A DNA stretch of 64,000 nt from Bacteroidota bacterium (GCA_023415275.1 JAEZLJ010000164.1:1-64000), one strand, 5' to 3'; shown: positions 1-8,365, counted from the first letter of the stretch. The notes: generated by a model from the letters alone, not told the origin. Program-made: numbers and translations.

Positions 1-384
1 AAAAGTGTTTCTAAATCTGGTATGGGTGGATCCCAGCGCGGATCAGAAAATTTGAGTGCACAACCCCACAACACCAGCGACTCTAAGTCAGGCAACAGCT
101 CTCAATCTGGAATGGGCGGATCACAAAGTGGTTCTCAATCCGGTATGGGTGGATCACAAAGTGATTCAAGGTCTGGCAGCGATCGCGGAACTGGTGGATT
201 AGGAAATCAAAGTCAAGGTACAAGCGGATCACAGAGCGGATCTATGGGTTCTAACCAGGGCTCCGGCTTACAAGGTGGTGACCAGGGCCGTGGTGGTAGC
301 TCAGGAACCGGAAACACAGGTCGTAGCAGCAGCGGAAGCGACAGCGACAGAAGTGGTTCCCGCAGTGGCCAGGGTGGCATGTAA
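1..384 (+). CDS. Gly/Ser/Gln-rich low-complexity protein, 5' end cut by the window
   Basis: The reading frame is open from base 1 and the first Met is at base 22, so the true start probably lies outside the window. The product is almost entirely Gly, Ser, Gln and Asn with repeated short units of the type SGMGGSQ and GSQSGS, ending in GQGGM. No hydrophobic segment, fold or catalytic motif is visible. Such composition predicts a disordered, hydrophilic protein; some bacterial stress proteins look like this, but that is only analogy. A strong hairpin follows the stop. The frame has no recognisable family, so function is unknown. Confidence 0.6.
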   Translation, partial: KSVSKSGMGGSQRGSENLSAQPHNTSDSKSGNSSQSGMGGSQSGSQSGMGGSQSDSRSGSDRGTGGLGNQSQGTSGSQSGSMGSNQGSGLQGGDQGRGGSSGTGNTGRSSSGSDSDRSGSRSGQGGM

Positions 385-423
385 TTCCACAATGACCATA
401 GCAAATGATTCTTGCTAGAATTT

Positions 424-457
424 AAATCATTAAGCCCTTTTAAGGGCTTAATGATTT
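424..457 (+). terminator. Perfect 16-bp hairpin after the Gly/Ser-rich gene
   Basis: Bases 424-439 and 442-457 are exact reverse complements, with a two-base centre (effectively a tight TTTT loop). The stem lies about 40 bases after the stop of the Gly/Ser-rich gene and before the next small gene. The T-run after it is short (TTTTAT), so it may act as a bidirectional or weak intrinsic terminator, or as an mRNA 3'-end stabiliser. Confidence 0.55.
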
Positions 458-486
458 TATACAACTCAACATAAAACCAATCATAT

Positions 487-681
487 ATGAACCAGGATAA
501 AAACAGGCAGGATAGGCCGGAGTCGTACCCCAAGCCAACAGAAACAGATTCACAACTAAAAAACCAGCCCGAATACATTGACCAGCAACCCAATGATTTT
601 TCAGATAAAAGTATAAGTGATATCCCCACGCAGGAGTCAGGTCGAGAGAAAAGGGATGATGAGAGAACGAGGGAAGAATAA
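487..681 (+). CDS. Small hydrophilic protein, unknown
   Basis: A 64-residue, highly charged product rich in Asp, Glu, Gln, Arg and Pro, without a signal peptide, membrane segment or cysteine. It starts with ATG after an AT-rich leader, as is usual in Bacteroidota, and ends in a run of acidic and basic residues (REKRDDERTREE). It resembles short predicted-disordered proteins often annotated only as hypothetical. The frame may be real because it directly follows a hairpin that closes the upstream gene, but there is no independent evidence of function. Confidence 0.4.
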   Translation: MNQDKNRQDRPESYPKPTETDSQLKNQPEYIDQQPNDFSDKSISDIPTQESGREKRDDERTREE

Positions 682-861
682 GAGAGCGAATGTAAAATGA
701 AAAATGGAAAATGGAAAAGTGTATAGTTGTTGGTTGTTTGCAGATGCATTGATATTAATGAAGGCAGGTAAATTAATCCGCCTCTATAACGACGATTGTT
801 TTTTGAAGTAACTCATGCTAATGAAAATACATTTCGATTTACAAGATATTTGAAGAATAAG

Positions 862-878
862 GCGTGCCTATGGCACGC
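862..878. repeat. Short palindrome, GCGTGCC-TAT-GGCACGC
   Basis: A perfect 7-bp stem with a three-base loop. It is nearly the same as the palindrome at 1113-1129, including the TTGT or TTTGT that follows. Together with 1064-1079 this suggests copies of one Bacteroidota-type intergenic palindromic repeat rather than unrelated terminators. Confidence 0.55.
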
Positions 879-1063
879 TTTGTAATAGATTATTATAGCA
901 AGCTACATCATATTCCTACGTAACATGGAGATCACCACCCTATTAATAACATGTGTCATGCACTGACAAAGTTTTGCCTGGATGAAATAAGCAGAATTTA
1001 CTGCAAGGCATTTGTCCCCTTTTCTTATTGCTGCATCAATTGATAACACTTCCCCCACTTACC

Positions 1064-1129
1064 ATGTCCCGTAGGACATTTGGTTGGTAGAACCATTATT
1101 AAGAATGCTATAGCGTGCCGTAGGTACGC
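1064..1129. repeat. Cluster of short palindromic repeats (CCGTAGG centres)
   Basis: 1064-1079 is ATGTCC-CGTA-GGACAT, a perfect 6-bp stem. It is followed by TGGTT-GGTAG-AACCA (about 1080-1094) and then by GCGTGCC-GTA-GGTACGC (1113-1129, one mismatch). Two hairpins share the CCGTAGG core. I recall similar hairpin strings as abundant intergenic repeats in Bacteroidota genomes, but could not check this here. Confidence 0.55.
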
Positions 1130-1293
1130 CTTGTGGGTTCATCATCCTATTATAAGTATAAATGCAAATGTAGTACACCGTTAGTTGTATGTAAAAAATA
1201 GCCCCATAGCATTCTTTAAGTGCTGCTCTCTTTGCGCTCTTCGCGATACAGTATGGCAACCCAATACTGACTGCAATAAATAATACCCTAGCC

Positions 1294-1451
1294 TTGTCAT
1301 CCTGACGAAGGAAGGATCTTTGCTAACCATTAAAGCGGCCATGGTTTTATTTAGGTCTGTTGGACCTAAATGTTTAATGCAAACAGTTTAATAACCACTA
1401 AAACGCCGTTTCTATTGCAGTCCAAAGATCCCTCCTTCGTCGGGATGACAA
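1294..1451. repeat. 158-bp MITE-like element with 28-bp terminal inverted repeats
   Basis: The left arm 1294-1321 and the reverse complement of the right arm 1424-1451 agree at 26 of 28 positions. Both contain the core GTCATCC-GACGAAGGA-GGATCTTT. Inside is a second, perfect hairpin (1350-1357 with 1363-1370, TTTAGGTC/GACCTAAA). No protein is encoded and no clear target-site duplication is visible. The layout fits a non-autonomous repeat or REP-like dimer spread in trans; the family is not established from this single copy. Confidence 0.65.
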
Positions 1452-1666
1452 CAACCATACTTTACTCTATTCAGTTAGTCTCTATTCGAAGACTTTTGTT
1501 ATAATAATCATCGCAATAGAAGTCTTTTGCACTATAAAGTAGTTACCCACCTAAGACATCAATGGCCAATTAACCATTAACAATTGACAATATCAACGGC
1601 CATTGTAATAAATAATACTCATTCACCTAAAGAACCATAAACAAAAAACAATAAACCAGAAACAGC

Positions 1667-2269
1667 TTAAGCCACGTGCTTAAGTAAAAACAATGGCACC
1701 TGGTAATTAGGCGGAAATTCTCCTTCAAACCTGATGGTCCAGTTATAATCGTCCATATAAAGCTCTAAGAACTCGAGTTCTTCTTCATTAAGTGGTTTAG
1801 ATACCTTAATATCAATCTTGTTCTTAAGCTTCTTAACCTTCTCTTTCTTTGGCTCTTTGAGCCTGGTAGCTAGTTCTTCTTCAAAGGAAGAAAGCAAAAG
1901 GTCAAACTGCTGGCAGTTAAGCGAAATACGCTTTTGCTCTTCCAGGAAGTTGAATAAAGCTATCATTACTTCTTTCTTTTCCATTCCCTGCTTTAAGCAT
2001 ACCAGTGAAAGTGTCCTTACCTGTTTGAATAAATGCGTGTACCTTCTTTTTACAGGTACAAATTGGTAAAGAATAGAGGACATGATATTACCCTGTTTAA
2101 ACCTTTCAGCACTCCTCCTGCTACCTTCAAAGGCAGGATCATTCCAGAAGCGTTTGGTATCCACTCCAGGCAATAACCTGGCTAAATACCCTTCCAGTTC
2201 AGTATAGTAAAAGTTCACATTGTCATCCGCTGTGCCTACTGCCTTTATATGTCCTATTTGCTTTGCCAT
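1667..2269 (-). CDS. Conserved Bacteroidota protein of the MAKQIG-type paralogue family, unknown function
   Basis: A 200-residue soluble product beginning MAKQIGHIKAVGTADDNVNFYYTEL. The pattern of an MxKQxGxIKxxGT start, a short 'NFYYTE' strand and an 'ARLLPGVDTKRFWNDPAFEGSRRSAERF' segment is one I recognise from small proteins that occur in several paralogous copies in Chitinophagaceae and relatives. The motif with PAF/E and ArgArg (about residues 45-57) is the most characteristic part. The middle contains a Lys-rich linker (about 140-155). There is no signal peptide. Function is unknown; the spacer upstream is full of repeats, consistent with a variable locus. Confidence 0.65.
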   Translation of the reverse strand: MAKQIGHIKAVGTADDNVNFYYTELEGYLARLLPGVDTKRFWNDPAFEGSRRSAERFKQGNIMSSILYQFVPVKRRYTHLFKQVRTLSLVCLKQGMEKKEVMIALFNFLEEQKRISLNCQQFDLLLSSFEEELATRLKEPKKEKVKKLKNKIDIKVSKPLNEEELEFLELYMDDYNWTIRFEGEFPPNYQVPLFLLKHVA

Positions 2270-2381
2270 ATGATATTGGATTTATTTACCTGCAATATGA
2301 TTTAATCTATTCGCTCAATCAAACACCATGGCCGATTATGGCCGATTTGGCCGGAAATGACCGCTTTTGGCCGGCTTTCGG

Positions 2382-2413
2382 GTTGACAAGTTGATAAGTT
2401 AACAGGTTGACAA
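2382..2413. repeat. Four degenerate 8-base tandem units (GTTGACAA)
   Basis: The units read GTTGACAA, GTTGATAA, GTTAACAG and GTTGACAA. Just upstream, 2328-2378 carries TGGCCG several times (GGCCGAT, GGCCGAT, GGCCGG, GGCCGG). Both are simple-sequence repeats in a non-coding spacer. Confidence 0.55.
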
Positions 2414-2542
2414 GGAGAACCCCATCTCCTCACTAAGCCTCTTCTATCCAATCAATCATGGTTCTCTTCCTTCGATATTTAATATTCCTTGTTCGATATT
2501 CTGCGGTTCCTTAATACCTCCTTCCCACCAAAGCCCATCCTT

Positions 2543-2631
2543 CTCCCTATCTACGCTATACTTACTGCGTGATCACCACGCAGTATCTATACCGCTACTA
2601 TACCGCAGGTAGGACGTTGATAGGAAGGAAC
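2543..2631. repeat. Structured repeat, copy A (hairpin between CTCCCTATCTAC and GGAAGGAAC)
   Basis: The left flank CTCCCTATCTAC lies at 2543-2554. A perfect 9-bp hairpin TACTGCGTG/CACGCAGTA follows at 2563-2585, and GGAAGGAAC lies at 2623-2631. The same order and similar spacing recur at 38872-38970 (hairpin stem with TACT-CGTG/CACG-AGTA), so the two sites are probably copies of one dispersed structured element. Confidence 0.6.
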
Positions 2632-2867
2632 TATAGAGAAGGTGGAAAGAATCCGGACATTTGTTGCGAGTCACCCGGATTGACGAAGTATAGAAAGAAC
2701 ACAACTCATCCTTAAAGTTTTGAAAGTTGAAACATTCAGGAAAAGGATAAAATTGGTACATTAGATATAGGCTTTGTGTATAAACAAAGGATTGGAAATA
2801 TTGAAAAGCGCGGGGTTAATTAATTGGAAAGGCCGTGGTGTTGCTGTTATATTATAAATAGCTACAT

Positions 2868-3935
2868 ATGAGACTACAAAAAACCATTCTCGTTGTAGGT
2901 ATAGCCTTATTCTCAGTAATGCTGGCCAAGGGCCAACCCGAATATTACCAGCAGATCAAACAATATTCAGATTCGCTTTTCCAATCTTTTGACCCACTGC
3001 AAAAAAGAAGTGCTTTACTTTCTTTTAATGACACTGCCAGGATCAAATGGAATAATTTACCAGTTGGCCTAAGAGCAAGGGCCGGTTCCAGTATTGGCAA
3101 CATGAGCGTCGAACAAAGGAAATTTGTGCACCGCATTCTTTCTGCCTCATTAAGCTCACAAGGCTATTTAAAAGCAACGGGTATCATGCACCTGGATAAC
3201 CTGCTTTACTGGTATTATGATACACTGCATTTTAGAAATGCCATTACCGATTCTGAATATCAAGAAGTGAGAGCGCTGCAATGGTCGCACAGGAATTACT
3301 ATTTTGCTTTTTTTGGCAAGCCCGGAGACAGTACCTGGGGTTATAAATTAGAAGGGCACCACCTATCTGTCAACTTTACTTTTACAGGACAGAAAATTTC
3401 TGTGACTCCATTGTTTGTGGGTACAGACCCTGCAGAGTATGACATTTCTGAATACGCAGGATGGCGCATATTAGGACAGGAAGAAGATTTGGGCATGCAG
3501 CTTATCAATATGCTTTCTCCTTCACAACAGAAGAAAGCTACACTGAGCCAGAAAGTGCCGGAAGACGTTATTACCAGTGCAGAAAGTGGTAAACGCTTAG
3601 TAGATTATTGGGGGATCAAAGCTGCAGAACTGACAAAGCAACAGAAAGATTTACTGCAATCCATTATCCGTGAATTTGTTTTCAACCTTGAGTATGAAAA
3701 AGCTATGACTGAATATGAAAAAATAATCAAGGCTGGCATTGATAATATATATTTTGGCTGGATCGGATCTTATAAGGAACACGAGAATTACTATTACATT
3801 GTAAATGGTCCCGGTTTTCTGATTGAATTTGACAACAGGAACAAGGGTAACCATGTACATGCCATATGGAGAGAAAAGGGAAATGAATTTGGCGAAGACG
3901 TATTAAAACAGCATTATCTAAAAGAAAAGCACTAA
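2868..3935 (+). CDS. DUF3500 family exported protein
   Basis: A 355-residue protein with an N-terminal signal peptide (hydrophobic residues 5-20, cut after AKG/Q). The body matches what I know of DUF3500: an early 'FDPLQKRSALLSFNDTARIKWNNLP' segment, then 'WGYKLEGHHLSVNFTF' (about 160-175), where the EGHHLS motif is the family hallmark. The DUF3500 family is widespread in Bacteroidota and has no established enzymatic activity; the two adjacent His could bind metal, which is inference. Length is typical. It stands alone, with non-coding sequence on both sides. Confidence 0.8.
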   Translation: MRLQKTILVVGIALFSVMLAKGQPEYYQQIKQYSDSLFQSFDPLQKRSALLSFNDTARIKWNNLPVGLRARAGSSIGNMSVEQRKFVHRILSASLSSQGYLKATGIMHLDNLLYWYYDTLHFRNAITDSEYQEVRALQWSHRNYYFAFFGKPGDSTWGYKLEGHHLSVNFTFTGQKISVTPLFVGTDPAEYDISEYAGWRILGQEEDLGMQLINMLSPSQQKKATLSQKVPEDVITSAESGKRLVDYWGIKAAELTKQQKDLLQSIIREFVFNLEYEKAMTEYEKIIKAGIDNIYFGWIGSYKEHENYYYIVNGPGFLIEFDNRNKGNHVHAIWREKGNEFGEDVLKQHYLKEKH

Positions 3936-4093
3936 AGCACAACTTAAGCTACTTATCTATGCTGATTTTATTAATGTTATCTCAATAATAGTTTGAACTT
4001 GAGTTATATAATTAAAGGTGCGAAATACTAAAATGCCTATAATCTCAAACCCTGTGAAATATTGATATCAATTGTAAACCAAAACGAGGTGAC

Positions 4094-4639
4094 ATGAAAA
4101 AAATGAGCCTGCTTATTATTGTGGCAACCGCACTATTCTCTTGTAACAATAAAATTGCCACTCGTAAAGTAAATTATCCTTCATTTGATATCAATGGTGA
4201 AATCAATAAGAATAAAGTGGGTGCTGTAACTTATTATAGAAATATTCAGATAGACTCTATAATCAATGCATTAATAAAAATTGATTCAATAGGAACCAGT
4301 TTAGGGAAAAGCAATGATAATGCGCCATACTTAATAACTGTGCGTACAAAAACCGGCTTTGTAGAGATCCATGAACAAATGGACGATATAGCCATCATCC
4401 GCTCGGGACATGGAACTCTTAAAACCAGTTACCTGGTGTCAGGAGATATCAGGACATCGGGTGAGGAACCATGGCGGAATTGGTATTGTGATAGAATAGA
4501 AAGCGCCCATGAACAAAAACTATCACCCGGCGACTTTATTATTATTCCGGCTATGACAGCACACCAATATATACCTGAGGGCAACGATACGTTAACATAT
4601 TGGACCATAAAAGTAAAACGTTTGAAAAACAATAAGTAA
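4094..4639 (+). CDS. Cupin-fold lipoprotein
   Basis: 181 residues. The N-terminus has a lipoprotein signal (hydrophobic stretch ending LFSC, Cys about 17), so it should be anchored in the envelope. The second half reads as a single cupin barrel: 'VEIHEQMDDIAIIRSGHGTL' (about residues 94-113), which supplies the first motif, and 'KLSPGDFIIIPAMTAHQYIP' (about 144-163) as the second. His in both motifs would be metal ligands. Substrate is unknown. The gene lies in a conspicuously AT-rich stretch (about 3.9-5.8 kb) together with the next gene. Confidence 0.65.
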   Translation: MKKMSLLIIVATALFSCNNKIATRKVNYPSFDINGEINKNKVGAVTYYRNIQIDSIINALIKIDSIGTSLGKSNDNAPYLITVRTKTGFVEIHEQMDDIAIIRSGHGTLKTSYLVSGDIRTSGEEPWRNWYCDRIESAHEQKLSPGDFIIIPAMTAHQYIPEGNDTLTYWTIKVKRLKNNK

Positions 4640-5047
4640 CCCTGTACTATGCTTCTGCATAATTAGTTTTTTATAATGCGTTGAAAACCGGAGTCTGTTA
4701 ATCCACTAAAAATAAAAGAAAAGGAAGTACTTACAGAAGTGATTGTTGCAAGTGGGGCTGATAGCATTTGCTTATCTTCTTCTATTAGTATACTTTAAGG
4801 CCGAAGCAGTTAAGTCAAAAAGGCTTTTAGCTAATTTATTAAGTGAAGTTTCAAGTTCTTCTTACACACATGGACTCATTCGTTAAATATCTGACTGAAC
4901 TATAAAGCATTCACAGAAAATGGATAGAAGTTATGTCTTTACAATTTAACTTTAATAAGCATCATGTAGTAAATGATATAGTTGTTTTTTGCAAATCTTT
5001 ATTGGTAAAAAATTAGAAAACATTACAGTCCGGTTCTAGTAGAGATC
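4640..5047. other. AT-rich spacer, nothing recognised
   Basis: About 400 bases of low-GC sequence with no plausible frame, hairpin terminator or repeat that I can see. It separates the cupin lipoprotein from the endonuclease-fold gene. Confidence 0.4.
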
Positions 5048-5761
5048 ATGAAGATTATAACATGGAATTGCAATATGGCTTTCAGAAGAAAAGCTCATGC
5101 TATTTTGGCTCATAAGCCAGACATCCTTGTTATTCCAGAATGTGAGCATCCGGACAAACTTATATTCAAAGACGATATTATAAAACCCTCCAATACTTTA
5201 TGGTTTGGAAAGAATAGAAATAAAGGACTCGCTATATTATCATTTTCGGATCTAACATTCAAAGTATTGGATAATTACAATGTGAACTTAAGGATGATCA
5301 TTCCAATACAGGTTACAGGCGAGGGCGTTGACTTTAACTTATTTGCAGTATGGGCTTATAACCCGGACGATAAGGATGGACGATATATTGAGCAGGTGCA
5401 CAAAGCAATTATTCATTACGAGGACTTGTTATCAAATAAGCCAACTATACTGATTGGTGATTTTAACAGCAACTCAATCTGGGATAAAAAGCATAGATCC
5501 AGCAATCACTCTAACGTAGTAAAGCTTCTTGAGGAAAAAGGTATTTTTAGCATGTATCATTTATATAAAAAACAGGCACAGGGAAAAGAACTACATCCCA
5601 CTTATTACATGTACAGGCATTTAGATAGACCATACCATATAGATTACTGCTTTGCATCTGCCAACTTTGTTTCGAGATTAAAGTCTGTAGAAATAGGAGA
5701 CTTTGGCTATTGGAAAAACTATAGTGATCATACTCCTTTGATAGTTGAATTCAATAATTAA
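5048..5761 (+). CDS. Endonuclease/exonuclease/phosphatase (EEP) superfamily protein
   Basis: 237 residues, cytosolic. It shows the EEP signature in order: 'KIITWNCNMAFRRK' with the metal-site Asn near the N-terminus, 'PDILVIPECEH' with the catalytic Glu, 'ILIGDFNSNSIWD' with the Asp/Asn pair, and the C-terminal 'GDFGYWKNYSDHTPLIVEF' with the Ser-Asp-His triplet. These are the residues of the DNase I/exonuclease III fold. Substrate could be DNA, RNA or a phosphoester; a short form without other domains does not decide. Base composition is more AT-rich than most of the window, suggesting possible recent acquisition. Confidence 0.8.
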   Translation: MKIITWNCNMAFRRKAHAILAHKPDILVIPECEHPDKLIFKDDIIKPSNTLWFGKNRNKGLAILSFSDLTFKVLDNYNVNLRMIIPIQVTGEGVDFNLFAVWAYNPDDKDGRYIEQVHKAIIHYEDLLSNKPTILIGDFNSNSIWDKKHRSSNHSNVVKLLEEKGIFSMYHLYKKQAQGKELHPTYYMYRHLDRPYHIDYCFASANFVSRLKSVEIGDFGYWKNYSDHTPLIVEFNN

Positions 5762-5791
5762 GTTGTGTAGTCATCATGTCAAAATAATATT

Positions 5792-6286
5792 ATGAAACCG
5801 TTTGTAACAATATTTCTCCAGGTGGTCATTGTGCTTATAGCCATTGCAGCATTGGTCCTGATGATAAGGCTGCCTATGACTGAAGGAAGGGCCAAAAACC
5901 TGGACTGGGTAGATATATATCTTGATCCATTCCTCTTATATGGATACGCAGCTTCTATCGCCCTATTTGTGGGGCTGTATAAAGCGTTTAAATTGCTTGG
6001 CCACATCAGGCAAAACCAGGTGTTCTCACAACACTCTGTGAATGCCATAAGAAGCATTGAACAGTGTGCTATCGCATTTAGTATCCTGATTATAGCGGCA
6101 GGAATATACATCAGGATTTTTCATGCAAAAGATGATGACCCCGCAGGTTTCCTGGCCATATGCATGGTGATAGTACTCCTTTCTATGGTAGTGGCTGCAG
6201 CTGCTGAAGTATTTAAAGCAACCTTACAAAAAGGTCTCGATCTAAAATCAGAAAACGAAACACTCACTGCGCAGCTAAAGAAATGA
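5792..6286 (+). CDS. DUF2975-type four-helix membrane protein
   Basis: 164 residues with four predicted membrane segments (about 5-27, 48-70, 90-112, 117-140) and a short polar tail. The phrase 'HIRQNQVFSQHSVNAIRSIEQCAIAFSILIIA' is the DUF2975 hallmark: a linker with F-S-x-x-x-V-x-x-I-R followed by a helix. DUF2975 genes usually sit next to a small XRE-type regulator that they may control; here no such gene follows, only a hydrolase, so the partner is missing or elsewhere. Function unknown. Confidence 0.7.
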   Translation: MKPFVTIFLQVVIVLIAIAALVLMIRLPMTEGRAKNLDWVDIYLDPFLLYGYAASIALFVGLYKAFKLLGHIRQNQVFSQHSVNAIRSIEQCAIAFSILIIAAGIYIRIFHAKDDDPAGFLAICMVIVLLSMVVAAAAEVFKATLQKGLDLKSENETLTAQLKK

Positions 6287-6477
6287 ATTGGTTTTGCAAC
6301 GCCATGATATTGTAATGTATGCATAGGTTGAATAAAACCTGGTGCAACTCATGTATTATTATAACTCACCCATTTTACCAGGGTTCCACTAACTTTAGGT
6401 AGCCTATTCCCCTACTGTAAGACATGCAAGCCTCCCTTGCAAAACTCTATTAATTGTCAACTCTTAAACAGTTTACA

Positions 6478-7398
6478 ATGAAAAAGCAGTTCTTACAACA
6501 AAACCTGTTTTGGCTATTGCTTTTATCTTATGGCTGCCACGACAGCTATACAGGCAAAACCTCAATCATTACCCCGACTGGTGATCCTGGAGTAAAGTCT
6601 ATTTTCATTAATGGCGACAGCCTGCATTATATTGACATTGGGAAGGGTGAACCTGTGGTATTTGTTCATGGCGCACTGGGCGACTACCGCACCTGGCGAT
6701 CGCAAGTGGACCAGTTTGCCAGAAATCACCGGGTCATTGCCTACAGCCGCCGCTATGCATGGCCTAATCAGAAAACCATGATGGATGATTCCAAACACAG
6801 CTTTGTTTCTCATGGTAAGGATCTAACGGAATTTCTAAAAAAGCTTCGTCTTCCACCAGTGCACCTGGTGGGACATTCCTCAGGTGCTTTTATTGCTTTG
6901 CTGGCAGCAATAGATCATCCTGAACTGGTTCGAAGTCTCACCCTTGGTGAGCCGCCGGTCATGTCTCTGTTGCCTCCACCTTCCCCATCGGATGTCAATC
7001 CATTTGCCAGGGCCGTAGTAGCATTTTCAAATAATGAACAGCAAAAAGCCGTGCAGGAATTTGTTTCCGTTGTTACAGGCGACAGCACTTACTTTTCCAA
7101 ATTACCGCAAATGGACCGGGAAGTAATGATGATGAATACCCAGGAAGCCAGGGCGAATGCTACACTGCAAAATATAATGCCCCTCACTAGTTGCGATGAT
7201 CTGAAAAGGATCACATGCCCTGTATTATTGGTGGGAGGAGATCAATCCCCATCCTTTTTTCCAGCCATCTTAAATAAGATGGAACCTTGCTTACGTAACA
7301 AAGAAAGAGTCACCCTGCAGCGTACTTCCCATGGGCTTGAATATGAAAGTCCATTTGAGTTTAATAAAGTAGTACTAAGCTTCATTGATAAACATTAG
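6478..7398 (+). CDS. Alpha/beta hydrolase lipoprotein
   Basis: 306 residues counting from the ATG at 6478, chosen over an upstream TTG at 6454 because it gives a clean lipoprotein signal (lipobox LSYGC, Cys20). The fold is a classic alpha/beta hydrolase: oxyanion 'VVFVHGALGDYRTW' (60-73), nucleophile elbow 'LVGHSSGAF' with Ser134, a probable acid Asp in 'LLVGGDQSP', and catalytic His in 'RTSHGLEYES'. It should therefore be an envelope esterase, lipase or haloperoxidase-like enzyme; the substrate cannot be read. It stands alone after an AT-rich gap. Confidence 0.82.
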   Translation: MKKQFLQQNLFWLLLLSYGCHDSYTGKTSIITPTGDPGVKSIFINGDSLHYIDIGKGEPVVFVHGALGDYRTWRSQVDQFARNHRVIAYSRRYAWPNQKTMMDDSKHSFVSHGKDLTEFLKKLRLPPVHLVGHSSGAFIALLAAIDHPELVRSLTLGEPPVMSLLPPPSPSDVNPFARAVVAFSNNEQQKAVQEFVSVVTGDSTYFSKLPQMDREVMMMNTQEARANATLQNIMPLTSCDDLKRITCPVLLVGGDQSPSFFPAILNKMEPCLRNKERVTLQRTSHGLEYESPFEFNKVVLSFIDKH

Positions 7399-7681
7399 TA
7401 TGTAATCATTATGGATGTATAAGAAGATCGATGCCTATCCTTTGGTCTTTCCTGGTACCAGTTAGGTGCAAAACAAGCCAGGCCAGGGATGGCAGGTATG
7501 TACTTTAGAAATGATAGGTACATATAAAGCATCTCTAGCACTATGCTCGACTGAGACACAAACACCAGTACACAATACAAAGAAAAAGCCAGCGTTCCAT
7601 ATGCAGGATAAAGGCCTCTTCGTATCTTACAGGGAGTGTTCTTTCTATGCAATGATGCTCTTAACCTAAAAATCAAAACCA

Positions 7682-8356
7682 ATGATCTTGCCTGACCTTC
7701 ACCAGCTTGCGTTATGTAAGCAGCTTTTATTGGCTGCGGCATTATTTACCGGCACAATGTTTACCAATGCCCAGACAACTATTGCAGTATCTCCAAACAA
7801 AATGAATGTACTGTATATAGGTGTTGACAACCCTGTTTCGGTGGCAGCATCCGGAGGCGCCGATTCAAAACTCACCGTTAGCATCAATGGTGGGGCTGGC
7901 ACTATTTCGAAAACCGGTGCAGGCCTTTACAATGTGCACGTGGAAGAAGTGACCGATGATTGTGTGATCAGCGTGTATGTGGATGAAAAAATTGCAGGCA
8001 CTACCACCTTCAGGGTGCGGCGTTTACCCACTCCTTTCGGCACCATTGGTGGATACAAATCCGGCGATAACATATCATCGGCTGTATTCCAGGGCCAGGC
8101 TGGAGTAGGTGTCTATCTTATAGATTTCCCCTTTGATGTTCACTACCAGGTGGCCGGGTACACATTCACTGTTGATACTGATAAAGGCGATGTGATGACG
8201 GTTGATTGCGAAGGTGCTTCATTTTCTCCAAGGGCAAAAGAAGTGATCGCACAACAAGTAAAGCCCGGAAGAACTGTCACCATTGACAAGATCCGCGTAA
8301 AAGATGCAGGTGGCAAAGAATTAAAGGTGCCATCATTGGTTTATTTTATCAAATAG
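7682..8356 (+). CDS. GldM C-terminal-domain-like exported protein
   Basis: 224 residues with a signal peptide (cut near TNAQ, about residue 31). The segment 'TTIAVSPNKMNVLYIGVDNPVSVAASG' is the characteristic beginning of the GldM C-terminal domain. It is followed by a second unit 'RVRRLPTPFGTIGGYKSGDNISSAVFQGQAGVGVYLIDFPFDVHYQVAGYTFTV', also typical of this domain. Full GldM is the periplasmic shaft of the gliding/type IX secretion machine, but here only the C-terminal half is present and no gld genes are nearby. It is therefore probably a stand-alone paralogue with an unknown binding role. Ten bases separate it from the next gene, suggesting cotranscription. Confidence 0.75.
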   Translation: MILPDLHQLALCKQLLLAAALFTGTMFTNAQTTIAVSPNKMNVLYIGVDNPVSVAASGGADSKLTVSINGGAGTISKTGAGLYNVHVEEVTDDCVISVYVDEKIAGTTTFRVRRLPTPFGTIGGYKSGDNISSAVFQGQAGVGVYLIDFPFDVHYQVAGYTFTVDTDKGDVMTVDCEGASFSPRAKEVIAQQVKPGRTVTIDKIRVKDAGGKELKVPSLVYFIK

Positions 8357-8365
8357 TCATCGCCC

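Larger units (their letters stand above)
682..1666. other. Repeat-rich spacer without a convincing gene
   Basis: About 985 bases with no protein frame that I believe. It holds three short palindromes sharing a CC-TA-GG type centre (862-878, 1064-1079, 1113-1129) and one 158-bp element bounded by near-perfect inverted repeats (1294-1451), each listed separately. The rest is AT-rich sequence in which I see no structure. Confidence 0.6.
2270..2867. other. Repeat-bearing spacer
   Basis: About 600 bases without a credible gene. It contains TGGCCG-rich sequence (about 2328-2378), an 8-base tandem repeat (2382-2413) and a structured inverted repeat (2543-2631), listed separately. A frame on the minus strand at 2573-2761 crosses the structured repeat and is not believed. 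Confidence 0.55.

Noticed and set aside
213..749. 178-residue minus-strand reading frame
   Set aside because: It is antisense to the Gly/Ser-rich gene and the next small gene; it looks like repeat-derived Leu/Ser sequence without coding character.
1059..1259. 66-residue minus-strand reading frame
   Set aside because: It runs through the palindromic repeats at 1064-1129 and has no family or initiation context.
2573..2761. 62-residue minus-strand reading frame
   Set aside because: Most of it lies on the structured repeat; composition is not protein-like.
7395..7742. 115-residue minus-strand frame and a 67-residue plus-strand frame near 7466
   Set aside because: The first overlaps the start of the GldM-C-like gene and neither has coding character; the spacer 7399-7681 seems empty.
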